From Candidatus Anaerostipes avistercoris (GTDB lineage: Bacteria; Bacillota; Clostridia; Lachnospirales; Lachnospiraceae), in assembly GCA_019119895.1 (NCBI GenBank), contig DWWD01000048.1, positions 124,001 through 188,000 on the forward strand: a stretch of DNA of 64,000 bases. The letters run 5' to 3'. Position numbers and translations under genes: made by a program. The first letter of the stretch is position 1. Each line of letters opens with the position of its first letter. Of this stretch, positions 7,436-14,883 are shown in pieces. The notes under the pieces were generated by a model that did not search any database, was not told the DNA's origin, and saw only the letters and a list, made by a program, of their open reading frames with translations.

Positions 7436-8808
7436 CTGCAGAGAAAGAGCCGGATCATTTTCTCTTTCACTGCATCGTAGGGCATATAGCGGACCGGAAG
7501 ATCGATACGGTCCGATTTCTTCAGGATGCTTTTCCTGTGGGAAAAGGTTTCAAAACTATCTTTCCCATGGTAAGATCCCATGCCGCTCTCTCCGACTCCG
7601 CCAAATCCCATGGAAGAAGACGCAAGTTGCATGATTGTATCGTTGACGCATCCTCCGCCGTAAGACAGCCCGTCCATGATGTTTCTTTCTGACTGACGGT
7701 CTCTGGTAAACAGATAAAGGGCAAGGGGCTTTGGCCGTTTCGCGATAAATGCTTTCGCATCTTCCAGGGTTTCATAAGACAGGACCGGCAGCAGCGGACC
7801 GAAAATCTCTTCTTCCATCAGAGGAGCCTTAAGATCCGGATTTCGCAGGATCGTCGGCGCGATTTTTCTTGTTTTTTCATCACCGTATCCACCGAATACA
7901 ATCTCTCCCTGATTTATCATTTCCATCAGTCTCTTGTAATGGCGTCTGCTTACAATGGACGGATAGTCCGGATGGGTGACAGGATTTTCTCCGTACATCA
8001 CACGAATCCAGTATTTCAGATACATGATCAGTTCTTTTTCCACAGTCTTATCCATCAGAATATAGTCGGGAGCCACACATACCTGTCCGGCGTTTAACAG
8101 TTTCCCGAACACGATCCGTTTTGCCGCCATTTTGATATTGGCGCTTTTTTCCACAACGCAGGGACTTTTGCCGCCCAGTTCCAGTGTGACCGGAGTCAGA
8201 TGGGCCGCCGCTTTCTGCATAACGATTCTTCCCACAGGCACACTTCCGGTAAAGAAAATGTAATCGAATGTCTCATCCAGAAGCTTCTGGCTTGTCTCCT
8301 TTCCGCCGGGTATGACACAGACATATTTAGGCGGGAATACCGCACGCAGAATCTTTCTCAAAACTCTGGCAGATTCTGGTGCGTACTCGGACGGTTTGAT
8401 AACACAGCAGTTTCCGGCGGCTATGGCTCCGGCCAGTGGCTGCAGGGACAGTAAAAATGGGAAATTCCATGGAGCCGTGATCAGTACAATGCCGTAAGGC
8501 TCTGTGATCTGAAAGCATTTGGAAGGGAACTGCGCCAGAGGCGCTCTGATTTTCTTTGGTTCCATCCATTTCTTTAAATGACGTTTCAGATAAGAAATCT
8601 CCTCTAATATCATTCCGATTTCTGTCATATAAGACTCCACAGGAGACTTATTCAGATCTTGTTTCAAGGCTTGTTTTATCTGGATTTCATAGCCGGAAAC
8701 GGCTTGTTCCAGGCGGGTCAGCGCCTTCATTCGAAATGCGAAAGACCGGGTCTTCCCAGTGTTATAAAATTGTCTTTGATTTTTTAAAATTTCTGTCATA
8801 TCATTCAT
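7426..8808 (-). CDS. NAD(P)-dependent aldehyde dehydrogenase, class 3 type
   Basis: Oxidises aldehydes to acids. The 460-residue length, shorter than the usual 490, and the sequence style fit the class 3 / fatty-aldehyde group. Seen in order: the cofactor segment LITAPWNFPF, KPSEYAPES, FFTGSVPVGR, VTLELGGKSPCVV with the general-base Glu, and GQVCVAPDYI with the nucleophilic Cys. The C-terminal SYHGKDSFETFSHRK is also typical of class 3 enzymes. It stands alone on the minus strand. No strong ribosome site lies before the ATG at 8808. A second ATG at the fourth codon is possible. Confidence 0.88.
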   Translation of the reverse strand: MNDMTEILKNQRQFYNTGKTRSFAFRMKALTRLEQAVSGYEIQIKQALKQDLNKSPVESYMTEIGMILEEISYLKRHLKKWMEPKKIRAPLAQFPSKCFQITEPYGIVLITAPWNFPFLLSLQPLAGAIAAGNCCVIKPSEYAPESARVLRKILRAVFPPKYVCVIPGGKETSQKLLDETFDYIFFTGSVPVGRIVMQKAAAHLTPVTLELGGKSPCVVEKSANIKMAAKRIVFGKLLNAGQVCVAPDYILMDKTVEKELIMYLKYWIRVMYGENPVTHPDYPSIVSRRHYKRLMEMINQGEIVFGGYGDEKTRKIAPTILRNPDLKAPLMEEEIFGPLLPVLSYETLEDAKAFIAKRPKPLALYLFTRDRQSERNIMDGLSYGGGCVNDTIMQLASSSMGFGGVGESGMGSYHGKDSFETFSHRKSILKKSDRIDLPVRYMPYDAVKEKMIRLFLCSHK

Positions 8809-8874
8809 AGCATCATTTTACTGCAAATATAAGGGGAATGCAACGGACCTCCTGCGTCAAAATCTGTGAAAATT

Positions 8875-8903
8875 TTGCATATTTCCGGGGGCTGTGATAA
8901 GAT
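8875..8903 (+). promoter_or_regulatory. Promoter of truA
   Basis: TTGCAT (8875-8880), a 17-bp spacer and an extended TGATAAGAT ending at 8903. The truA start is 30 bp downstream. Confidence 0.6.
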
Positions 8904-8932
8904 GAGGAAAATTGTCATGAAAGGATTACCAT

Positions 8933-9679
8933 ATGAAACGAAACATTCGATTATTAATAGAATATGACGGCGCCCGCTACCGGGGCTGGCAGAAACAGGG
9001 AAAGAACGCCGGTGCCGATACCATTCAGGGCCGCCTGGAGCAGGTACTGTCTAAAATGACGGGAGAAGATGTCCAGCTGATCGGTTCCGGACGGACTGAC
9101 GCCGGAGTACACGCCCTGGGACAGGTGGCAAATTTTCATACGGACTGCGGCATGTCCTGTGGAGAAATCAGGGATTATCTGACCCGGTATCTGCCTGCAG
9201 ACATTGGCATTCTGAAAGTCTCTGATGCGGGAGAAAGATTTCACAGCCGGTTAAACGCAGCCGAAAAAACCTACTGCTACCGGATTGCAGTTCCGGGCGT
9301 TTCCCATGTATTTGACCGGAAATACCTCTGGCATTTTCCGGAGCCTCTGGATATTCAGAAAATGGAGCAGGCAGCCTCGTTTCTGATCGGAACCCATGAT
9401 TTCAAGGGCTTTTCTTCCATCAGACGGACGAAAAAGTCAACGGTACGAGAACTTTACGCCATTGAGATTGAAAAAAAGGAAAAAGAAATCCTGATTTCCT
9501 TTACGGGAAATGGATTTCTTCACAACATGGTCAGAATTTTAACCGGCACTCTGGCTGAGGTCGGATGCGGAAAGAAAAAACCAGAAGATGTTCTTACGGT
9601 TTTCCAGACAAAAGACCGGCAGGATGCGGGAATGACGGCTCCGCCCCAGGGATTGTTCCTTGTGTCAGTGAAATATTAA
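8933..9679 (+). CDS. truA: tRNA pseudouridine(38-40) synthase TruA
   Basis: Converts uridines 38-40 of the tRNA anticodon arm to pseudouridine. The 248 residues match the family length. The catalytic Asp lies in GSGRTDAGVHALGQVANF. Other landmarks are YDGARYRGWQ at the N terminus, YRIAV..F.R.YLWHF, GTHDFKGFSS and NGFLHNMVRILTGTL. It is monocistronic, with its own promoter and AAAGGA before the ATG. The second half of the operon often seen in Firmicutes (ecf-ecfT-truA) is absent. This is probably a second, stand-alone TruA copy; the rest of the genome would show that. Confidence 0.93.
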   Translation: MKRNIRLLIEYDGARYRGWQKQGKNAGADTIQGRLEQVLSKMTGEDVQLIGSGRTDAGVHALGQVANFHTDCGMSCGEIRDYLTRYLPADIGILKVSDAGERFHSRLNAAEKTYCYRIAVPGVSHVFDRKYLWHFPEPLDIQKMEQAASFLIGTHDFKGFSSIRRTKKSTVRELYAIEIEKKEKEILISFTGNGFLHNMVRILTGTLAEVGCGKKKPEDVLTVFQTKDRQDAGMTAPPQGLFLVSVKY

Positions 9680-9693
9680 ATGCAGACTCCTGT

Positions 9694-9744
9694 GAAAAAA
9701 GAGGATGAACGCAGGCAGAATCTTCTGCAGATACGTTCATCCTC
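9694..9744 (-). terminator. Terminator of the membrane protein/aldo-keto reductase operon
   Basis: An 11-bp stem GAGGATGAACG/CGTTCATCCTC has an inner 6-bp stem GCAGAA/TTCTGC. On the minus strand it is followed by TTTTTT (9695-9700). On the plus strand the hairpin lacks a T-run, so it chiefly serves the minus operon. Confidence 0.8.
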
Positions 9745-9761
9745 AAAGTGGGTTGGCAGTG

Positions 9762-10436
9762 TTATGATTTCTTCCTGCATTTTGAAAGAAGCAGGCTGAT
9801 CTGGCTGGAAATGAAGATAAAACATCCCATCATCGCCAGATAATCGATATAAAATGATACCATCGGTTCTCCGAAATCCAGGAAAACGAACATGGTGCGC
9901 AGCAGCATATAATCTAATAATCTTCTCTGGAAGAAGACATACAGACCGTAAATGGCAATGCCGGCGCCAATAATATATTTTACGATGGTGGTTCCTGTGG
10001 ATGGTTTGCTGCCCTTCTTCCGGAACATATTCATGATCATTCTCCAGTGGAGTCCGATATGGAGGGACATGATAACGAATCCCCAGTAATTGGACGCCAT
10101 ATGAAGCTGTCTTGCAAAAGACATGCTTCCTTCAATTCCCAGGAATGCGAACACATGACGTGACATCAAGATTCCGCTTACCATCAGGCCGATCATGGCT
10201 GCAAACAGCAGGATATTGATGATCAGCCGGAACATCCGCTCCGGCGTATATTTCCCCTTTGGCAGATTCTTATGCCACTGAATGTTCAGAACATGATGAA
10301 TGATAAACAAAAGAAACATGGCCGCTCCGAACCATTCATGAAGATAATCTCCAAAATAATGATATCCCATCAGCAGCAAAAGCAGGATGGTCATTAAAAT
10401 ATCGACAATAATCTTAATTACAGTTGTTCTGGTCAT
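9762..10436 (-). CDS. Cytochrome b561-like / DUF4405 membrane protein
   Basis: A membrane protein of 224 residues with about five or six spans. Conserved histidines sit at span edges (LLMGYHYFGDYLHEW, FIIHHVLNIQWH, MASNYWGFVIMSLHIGLHW), as in proteins that bind two b hemes. This resembles the DUF4405/cytochrome b561 group, which shuttles electrons across or within the membrane. It lies 24 bases after a reductase carrying two iron-sulfur clusters, so an electron route from the soluble reductase to a membrane acceptor is plausible. That is inference from context. The gene ends at a strong terminator. Confidence 0.7.
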   Translation of the reverse strand: MTRTTVIKIIVDILMTILLLLLMGYHYFGDYLHEWFGAAMFLLFIIHHVLNIQWHKNLPKGKYTPERMFRLIINILLFAAMIGLMVSGILMSRHVFAFLGIEGSMSFARQLHMASNYWGFVIMSLHIGLHWRMIMNMFRKKGSKPSTGTTIVKYIIGAGIAIYGLYVFFQRRLLDYMLLRTMFVFLDFGEPMVSFYIDYLAMMGCFIFISSQISLLLSKCRKKS

Positions 10437-10460
10437 AGATTCTCCTTTTCATATTACATA

Positions 10461-11603
10461 TTACGGCTGATTCACCGGCTGTCTCAGTAGTTCCGCGAAG
10501 TCAGCCATAGCCTCTGAAATTTTTAACTGCTGCGGACAGACAGCCTCACAGCTTCTGCATCCGATGCAGGCATCCGGACGTTTGTCTTCCTCCATGGCGT
10601 CCACAGCATTCCGAGTAATAAAGCCTGCATGATAACGGCTTTCATTATACAGAGATAAGAGAGTCGGAATATCTAGATGTTTCGGACATTTACTGGTGCA
10701 GTAGCGGCAGGCGGTGCATGGAAGAATATCCAGCATACTGTCGGTCACTTCCATCAAAGCCTTCATTTCCTCATCTGTCAATGGTTTATTTTCCTCATAA
10801 GTTTTGATGTTGTCTTTTAACTGCTGCATATCAGACATACCAGACAATACCATGGTCACACCCGGTATGCTCTGCAGGAACCGGAAGCCCCATGCCGGAT
10901 CATCTTCGTCCGGGCGGAGCGCTTTCAGTCTGCGGCTGTTTTCATCGGATAATTTTGCAAGTTTTCCGCCCCGCAGCGGTTCCATGACCCAGATTGGAAT
11001 CTGCCGTTCATTGAGAAGTTCCACTTTTGCTTCGGCATCCTGAAGTTTCCAGTCCAGATAGTTCAACTGAATCTGGCAGAATTCCATATGTTCTCCGTAA
11101 GCATCCAGAAAACGCTGTAATGTATCATAGCGTCCATGACAGGAAAATCCCAGATGACGGATTCTTCCGTTTTCTTTCTGCTGAAGCAGGTATTTTAAAA
11201 TACCGTTCTTCTCATCCAGGTACGGATCAATGTTCTTCTCGTATACATTGTGGAACAGATAGAAATCAAAGTATTCTACACCGCATTTGCGGATTTGATT
11301 CTCGAAAATCTCTTCTACTTTTCCCATATTGGACAAATCATATCCCGGAAATTTCGTCGCCAGATAATAGCTGTCCCTTGGATAATTTCCCAGAATCCGT
11401 CCGGTTACGATCTCTGACTGACCGTTATGATAGCCATAGGCAGTATCGTAGTAATTGATGCCCTGCTTCATGGCATAATCAATCATTTCCGCAGCGGCTT
11501 TCTCATCAATATCTGCATCGGAGCCGCCTTCTGTCAGCGGGAGACGCATGGCTCCCAGTCCCAGAGCAGATAATTTCATTCCCTGAAAATCTTTATATAT
11601 CAT
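10461..11603 (-). CDS. Aldo/keto reductase with C-terminal double 4Fe-4S domain
   Basis: A 380-residue protein. The first 280 residues are an aldo/keto reductase barrel: YDTAYGYHNGQSE with the catalytic Asp/Tyr, YYLATKFPGYD with the Lys, and HLGFSCHG. A ferredoxin-like tail follows with two cysteine sets, CTACRYCTSKCPKH and CIGCRSCEAVCPQ, enough for two 4Fe-4S clusters. Such fused reductases are common in anaerobic Clostridia, and their substrates are mostly unknown. The start is preceded by GAAGGAG. The promoter upstream has a 19-bp spacer with a dyad, typical of MerR-family activation. It shares its transcript with the cytochrome-like protein. Confidence 0.88.
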   Translation of the reverse strand: MIYKDFQGMKLSALGLGAMRLPLTEGGSDADIDEKAAAEMIDYAMKQGINYYDTAYGYHNGQSEIVTGRILGNYPRDSYYLATKFPGYDLSNMGKVEEIFENQIRKCGVEYFDFYLFHNVYEKNIDPYLDEKNGILKYLLQQKENGRIRHLGFSCHGRYDTLQRFLDAYGEHMEFCQIQLNYLDWKLQDAEAKVELLNERQIPIWVMEPLRGGKLAKLSDENSRRLKALRPDEDDPAWGFRFLQSIPGVTMVLSGMSDMQQLKDNIKTYEENKPLTDEEMKALMEVTDSMLDILPCTACRYCTSKCPKHLDIPTLLSLYNESRYHAGFITRNAVDAMEEDKRPDACIGCRSCEAVCPQQLKISEAMADFAELLRQPVNQP

Positions 11604-11651
11604 AATGTTTTCTCCTTCCTTTTGTCCTCATATCTGTAAATATTTAATAAT

Positions 11652-11682
11652 AACATACCACCTGAACTTTACTTCAAGTCAA
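11652..11682 (-). promoter_or_regulatory. MerR-type promoter of the aldo/keto reductase operon
   Basis: On the minus strand, TTGACT (11677-11682) and TATGTT (11652-11657) have a long 19-bp spacer. Inside it lies a dyad with half-sites ACTTGAA and TTCAGGT. Long spacers with a central dyad are the hallmark of promoters that MerR-family proteins activate by untwisting. No MerR gene is in the window. Confidence 0.65.
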
Positions 11683-11701
11683 GGACAAAATGAAAAAAGA
11701 A

Positions 11702-12666
11702 TCAGCTTCTGACAGGGAATGCATTTCCGGTTTCAAATTTTTCCGCTGCATCTTTTAAATATTTCCGGATCGGAAGGTGCTGCGGACATGCTTTTTCACA
11801 CTGACCGCATCCGATACACTGGCTGCTTTCCATATGATATCATACTCTTCTTCTGTCAAAGGCTTAAATTCCCGGAATGTCTTCATGTTATCTTCCAGCT
11901 GGCTTTCATCATTCATACCGCTTAAGACACGAAATACTCCTTCCTGACTGGCGGCAAACCGCATGGCCCAGCTGGCCGCGAAAGCCTCCGGATCATAATC
12001 TCTGAACAGCTTTTCGACTTCTTCCGGCACTTTTGCCAGCATTCCGCCTTTACATGGTTCCATGACAACCACCGGTTTATGATAACGGCGGGCAATTTCA
12101 AGACATTTTTTTGACTGAACATTTGGCTGCTCCCAGTCCAGATAATTGATTTGAAGCTGAACGAAATCCAGCGCATCTCCATATGTTTCCAGAATCTCTT
12201 CCAGCAGCTCCGGCATATCGTGGAATGACATACCGGCTTCTCTTATCTTTCCTTCTTTTTTCTTTCTCTGAACAAAGTCAAAGACATGGTATTTACAGCA
12301 TTTTTCATACACGTTTTGTCCCATGTTGTGGAGCAGATAGGAATCAAAGAAATCAACGCCGCAGTGATCCAGCTGCTCCTGAAAGACACGTTCCAGGTCT
12401 TCTTCATCCTTAAAATCCCGGAGCGGCATTTTGGTCGCAAGCCGGAACGTATCCCGGGGATGACGCTCCACCAGAGCTTTCTTTACAGCCTCTTCCGCGT
12501 GATATCCATGATAAGTGTATGCAGTATCAAAATATTGAAATCCCTGTTCCAGATACCGGTCGAAAAGAGCCTCGATTTTCTGAAAATCAAAAGAGGTATT
12601 GTCTTCCGGATCCAGCAGCGGCATTCTCATACATCCAAACCCAAGTTCCAACTGTTTCAAATCCAT
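11702..12666 (-). pseudogene. Aldo/keto reductase with broken ferredoxin tail
   Basis: A paralogue of the neighbouring reductase. The barrel is intact for about 280 residues (FDTAYTYHGYHAEE, RLATKMPLRD, REAGMSFHD). Just after LTEEEYDIIWKAA the frame changes. The reading frame that continues from the barrel stops at 11755 with a nonsense tail. Two bases over, the next codons give CIGCGQCEKACPQ and a normal ending to a stop at 11702-11704. Compared with the neighbour, the first cysteine set and about 60 residues between barrel and second cluster are missing. An out-of-frame deletion explains this better than a single-base error. A tail-less reductase of 303 residues could still fold. Confidence 0.78.
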
Positions 12667-12702
12667 TGTTTGTCTCCCTTCTGTCTGGTCTTTTCATTTT
12701 GC

Positions 12703-12733
12703 ATTTTATCATCCGGTTGTTACAATCGGTCAA
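12703..12733 (-). promoter_or_regulatory. Second MerR-type promoter with 19-bp spacer
   Basis: On the minus strand, TTGACC (12728-12733) and TAAAAT (12703-12708) are separated by 19 bp. A 17-bp near-perfect dyad CCGgTTGTtACAAtCGG (12713-12729) fills the spacer. It precedes the broken aldo/keto reductase. Confidence 0.55.
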
Positions 12734-12747
12734 GATGATTTTGGTAT

Positions 12748-13171
12748 TTAATCATAATAATAAGGAGCGTGCTTCATGGACTTCCACTGTTCCATATCAT
12801 GACTTAAGATGACCCGGCAGTGAAATGCATTTGACGCCCGGACATATTTCGTAATCTCCGCTGATCAGCGTATATTTGTCAACCGGAGTCGTAATGTCTC
12901 TTCTCATATAAAGGGTATGTTCATTCTGATCCAGCTGCTCAAACGCATAGGTAAAAGCAGCAGCAAATTCTTTTTCCTGAACGATGATTTCCGCATGCGG
13001 GAACAAATAAAGGTAACCAGTGTGATCCACATGCATATGGGATAAAACAACCGTGCGGATATCTTCCGGTTTAGAACGGGTCGCTGTTACGCTGCCGCAG
13101 GCGACCAGATTAATGTCAGATTTCATGATGCCAAGATCCAGAATAGAAAAACGAATCCCGTGCTGATTCAT
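12748..13171 (-). pseudogene. Metallo-beta-lactamase-fold lactonase-like gene with internal deletions
   Basis: The N terminus (SILDLGIMKSDINLVACGSV) and the zinc motif HMHVDHTGY are those of the N-acyl-homoserine-lactonase-like MBL family. The section expected between ATRS and KPEDIRTVVLS, which normally carries an ILFDTG-type strand, is missing. After SLPGH the frame ends at a stop at 12797. The recognisable family C terminus SHDMEQWKSMKHAPYYYD follows in another frame, ending at 12748. At least two deletions are needed, one of them out of frame. Zinc ligands after the PGH histidine are lost, so activity is unlikely. GGAGGTC precedes the start. Confidence 0.72.
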
Positions 13172-13307
13172 ACATAAGACCTCCTTTGGATCAGTTTTCT
13201 GTTATTGTCCTAAGTATAAATCTTTCCGGGATTCGCTGGAAGTTCCATTTGGTTGGGCAGTATATACCCTGATATTTATGCTGAATATTTGCTTTTTCAG
13301 TATATTT

Positions 13308-13586
13308 CTATCTAAAAAGATCTGAATGCGTTCCTGTACGAAATAAGAATAATTCCAATGCATTTCCATCTATACGATATATCAAAAGCCAGTCAGGCTC
13401 AATATGACATTCACGAAAGCCTTGATATACACCTGTCAAATTATGATCTCTATACCGATCTTCCAACTTTTTCTGTTGAGCCAGTGTATTGACAGCATCT
13501 CGTAAATGATTTAAATTAAGACCACGTTTTTTCGCCAGCTTTAAATCTTTTTTAAATTGATTAGACGGAACAATTTCAAGCATCAT
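13308..13586 (-). CDS. yafQ: YafQ-family toxin (RelE-type mRNA interferase)
   Basis: A ribosome-dependent endoribonuclease toxin of 92 residues. The residues needed by E. coli YafQ can be matched at nearly the same positions: His48, His61, Asp65, Trp66, His87 and Phe91 (RDHNL, CHIEPDW, TGTHSDLF). Its start overlaps the end of the antitoxin gene by 11 bases, so translation is coupled. The gene lies at the edge of an AT-rich island. Such modules often stabilise or mark mobile regions. The catalytic set is complete, so the toxin is probably active. Confidence 0.9.
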   Translation of the reverse strand: MMLEIVPSNQFKKDLKLAKKRGLNLNHLRDAVNTLAQQKKLEDRYRDHNLTGVYQGFRECHIEPDWLLIYRIDGNALELFLFRTGTHSDLFR

Positions 13587-13863
13587 CTAATACCTCTTTC
13601 ATTAAGTCATCAAAAGACTGGTAACGTTTGTAACTTGCAGGATCTTCCCGCATACTGTTATATTCGGCAAGTGCAGCTTTCGTTTCAGTATTTGGTATAT
13701 TATGCTGCCGTTTGATTTCAAAAGGTATTCCATCATACGCCACAGCATTTTTCAGAAACATTGTAATTGCTGTAGACATATTTAAACCAAGATCATTAAA
13801 CAATGTCTCCGCAGATTTCTTCAATTCAGAATCAACACGAACATTAATATTTGTTGTCGCCAT
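13576..13863 (-). CDS. RelB/DinJ-family antitoxin
   Basis: A 95-residue antitoxin. The ribbon-helix-helix N terminus (MATTNINVRVDSELKKSAETLFNDLG) binds DNA as a dimer. The acidic tail beginning near NIPNTETKAA wraps the toxin. I start it at the ATG at 13863, which has AAAGGAG upstream. A longer frame runs back through the promoter. The promoter is consensus, and a dyad occupies its spacer, so antitoxin-mediated autorepression is expected. It is paired with the YafQ toxin by an 11-base overlap. Confidence 0.9.
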   Translation of the reverse strand: MATTNINVRVDSELKKSAETLFNDLGLNMSTAITMFLKNAVAYDGIPFEIKRQHNIPNTETKAALAEYNSMREDPASYKRYQSFDDLMKEVLDDA

Positions 13864-13888
13864 ATATTTCACTCCTTTCGTTAATTTT

Positions 13889-13917
13889 ATTATATGCAAA
13901 ATTATGCACAATGTCAA
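13889..13917 (-). promoter_or_regulatory. Toxin-antitoxin promoter with operator in its spacer
   Basis: Perfect TTGACA (13912-13917) and TATAAT (13889-13894) boxes with a 17-bp spacer on the minus strand. Within the spacer, TGCAaAATTaTGCA (13895-13908) is a 14-bp palindrome with one mismatched pair. RelB-type dimers binding here would block RNA polymerase. Confidence 0.8.
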
Positions 13918-13934
13918 TATATCAAATGACATTG
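13909..13934. promoter_or_regulatory. Second inverted repeat upstream of the antitoxin
   Basis: CAATGTCA and TGACATTG form perfect 8-bp arms 10 bp apart. They overlap the -35 box and continue upstream of it. It may be a second antitoxin or toxin-antitoxin complex site. Confidence 0.45.
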
Positions 13935-13948
13935 TATTGACATCATAC

Positions 13949-13983
13949 TGCTAATATAAACGATTGTACATCTTTTATAAAAC
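13949..13983. repeat. Left copy of an imperfect direct repeat
   Basis: TGCTAATAT, 11 bases, then CATCTTTTATAAAAC. The same two blocks recur in the same order, 10 bases apart, at 16986-17019. Between the copies lie the cyclophilin-like, MarR remnant, MATE, cupin and recombinase-like sequences. Confidence 0.5.
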
Positions 13984-14111
13984 AATCTTCAAATGGATTC
14001 TTAACTGCTAAAAATTTATTTCAGGCATTTTTAAAAATCCAGTTTAAGCATTAGACACAGTTTTATTTCAAGACTACAATAAAATTATAAATTATTTGGG
14101 AGGTATTATTT

Positions 14112-14456
14112 ATGAAGATTACAATTGGAGATACGGTACTCACCGCAACACTGGAAAACAATTCATCTGCAGAAGCACTGAAAGACCGACTGTCTCAGGG
14201 TCCTGTTACCATCCATATGGAGGACTACGCTTCTATGGAAAAAGTCGGCGATCTCGGTTTCCGTCTTCCTGCAAATGATAAGCAGACCACCACAAAAGCC
14301 GGCGATCTGATTCTCTATCTTGGCAGTTCTTTTGTCATCTACTATGACAGAAACAGCTGGAGGTTTACACGTCTCGGCTCTATTGATGACATTTCAGCGA
14401 AAGAATTGAAACAAATACTCGGCCGCGGTGATGTAACTGTTACGTTATCTCTGTAG
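14112..14456 (+). CDS. Cyclophilin-like fold protein
   Basis: A protein of 114 residues resembling the bacterial cyclophilin-like family (small beta-barrel proteins without proven isomerase activity). The family pattern is visible as MKITIGDTVLTATLENNSSA, MEDYASMEKVGDLGF, then AGDLILYLGSSFVIYYD and FTRLGSIDD. No signal peptide is present. TTGGGAGG precedes the ATG at good spacing. Family members are often found beside flavodoxins or aldo/keto reductases in Clostridia. Here it sits alone at the start of an AT-rich island, and I see no partner. Confidence 0.75.
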   Translation: MKITIGDTVLTATLENNSSAEALKDRLSQGPVTIHMEDYASMEKVGDLGFRLPANDKQTTTKAGDLILYLGSSFVIYYDRNSWRFTRLGSIDDISAKELKQILGRGDVTVTLSL

Positions 14457-14494
14457 AAAGGGAAAAACAAACTGATGTATGTTTGTTCTAAATT

Positions 14495-14650
14495 TCATTC
14501 TGCCACTTCAAACGCCACATCAACATCACCAGTAGTTTCAAATATTTCTACTCCAGATTCGATATGTCCCAAATACTGACGTTCAAATTGTTCTCCATAT
14601 CCGCTTCTATCTTTTCCAAAAAAGCAGCAGTTTTTTGTATTTATGTCGTA
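14495..14650 (-). pseudogene. Unidentified coding fragment (C-terminal piece)
   Basis: The 310-bp stretch from 14457 to 14766 has no complete gene. On the minus strand, about 50 codons stay open and read like coding sequence: NTKNCCFFGKDRSGYGEQF, then an acidic end, ETTGDVDVAFEVAE, and a stop at 14495-14497. No start codon with a ribosome site lies in front of it. I cannot assign a family. It is probably the tail of a lost gene. Confidence 0.3.
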
Positions 14651-14766
14651 TTATTAAGTTACCACACTTATTGACACATTGTACAGCAAGCTGTATATTT
14701 GAGGGCATACAGAATCAAGCAGAAATAATGATATATCAAAAAACATGTAAGGAGAATAGGAAGCGA

Positions 14767-14883
14767 GTGAACAAAGAACTAAATTTAGCAAGGCTCATTT
14801 TAAATTTATCAAATACGATTATCAATAACCGTAATAAGCACTTGGAAGCACTTGAACTTACGACTTCACAGGCAGATGATTAA
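14767..14883 (+). pseudogene. N-terminal remnant of a MepR-like MarR regulator
   Basis: AAGGAG precedes a GTG at 14767 that starts a 38-residue frame. It reads like the dimerisation helix of a MarR regulator (NKELNLARLILNLSNTIIN, then HLEALELTTSQADD) and stops before any DNA-binding helix. Full-length relatives run to about 145 residues. Its stop overlaps the start of the MepA-like exporter by eight bases. In S. aureus, MepR sits directly upstream of and represses mepA. The body of this regulator appears to have been deleted, so the exporter would be derepressed or only translationally coupled to the stub. Confidence 0.6.
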
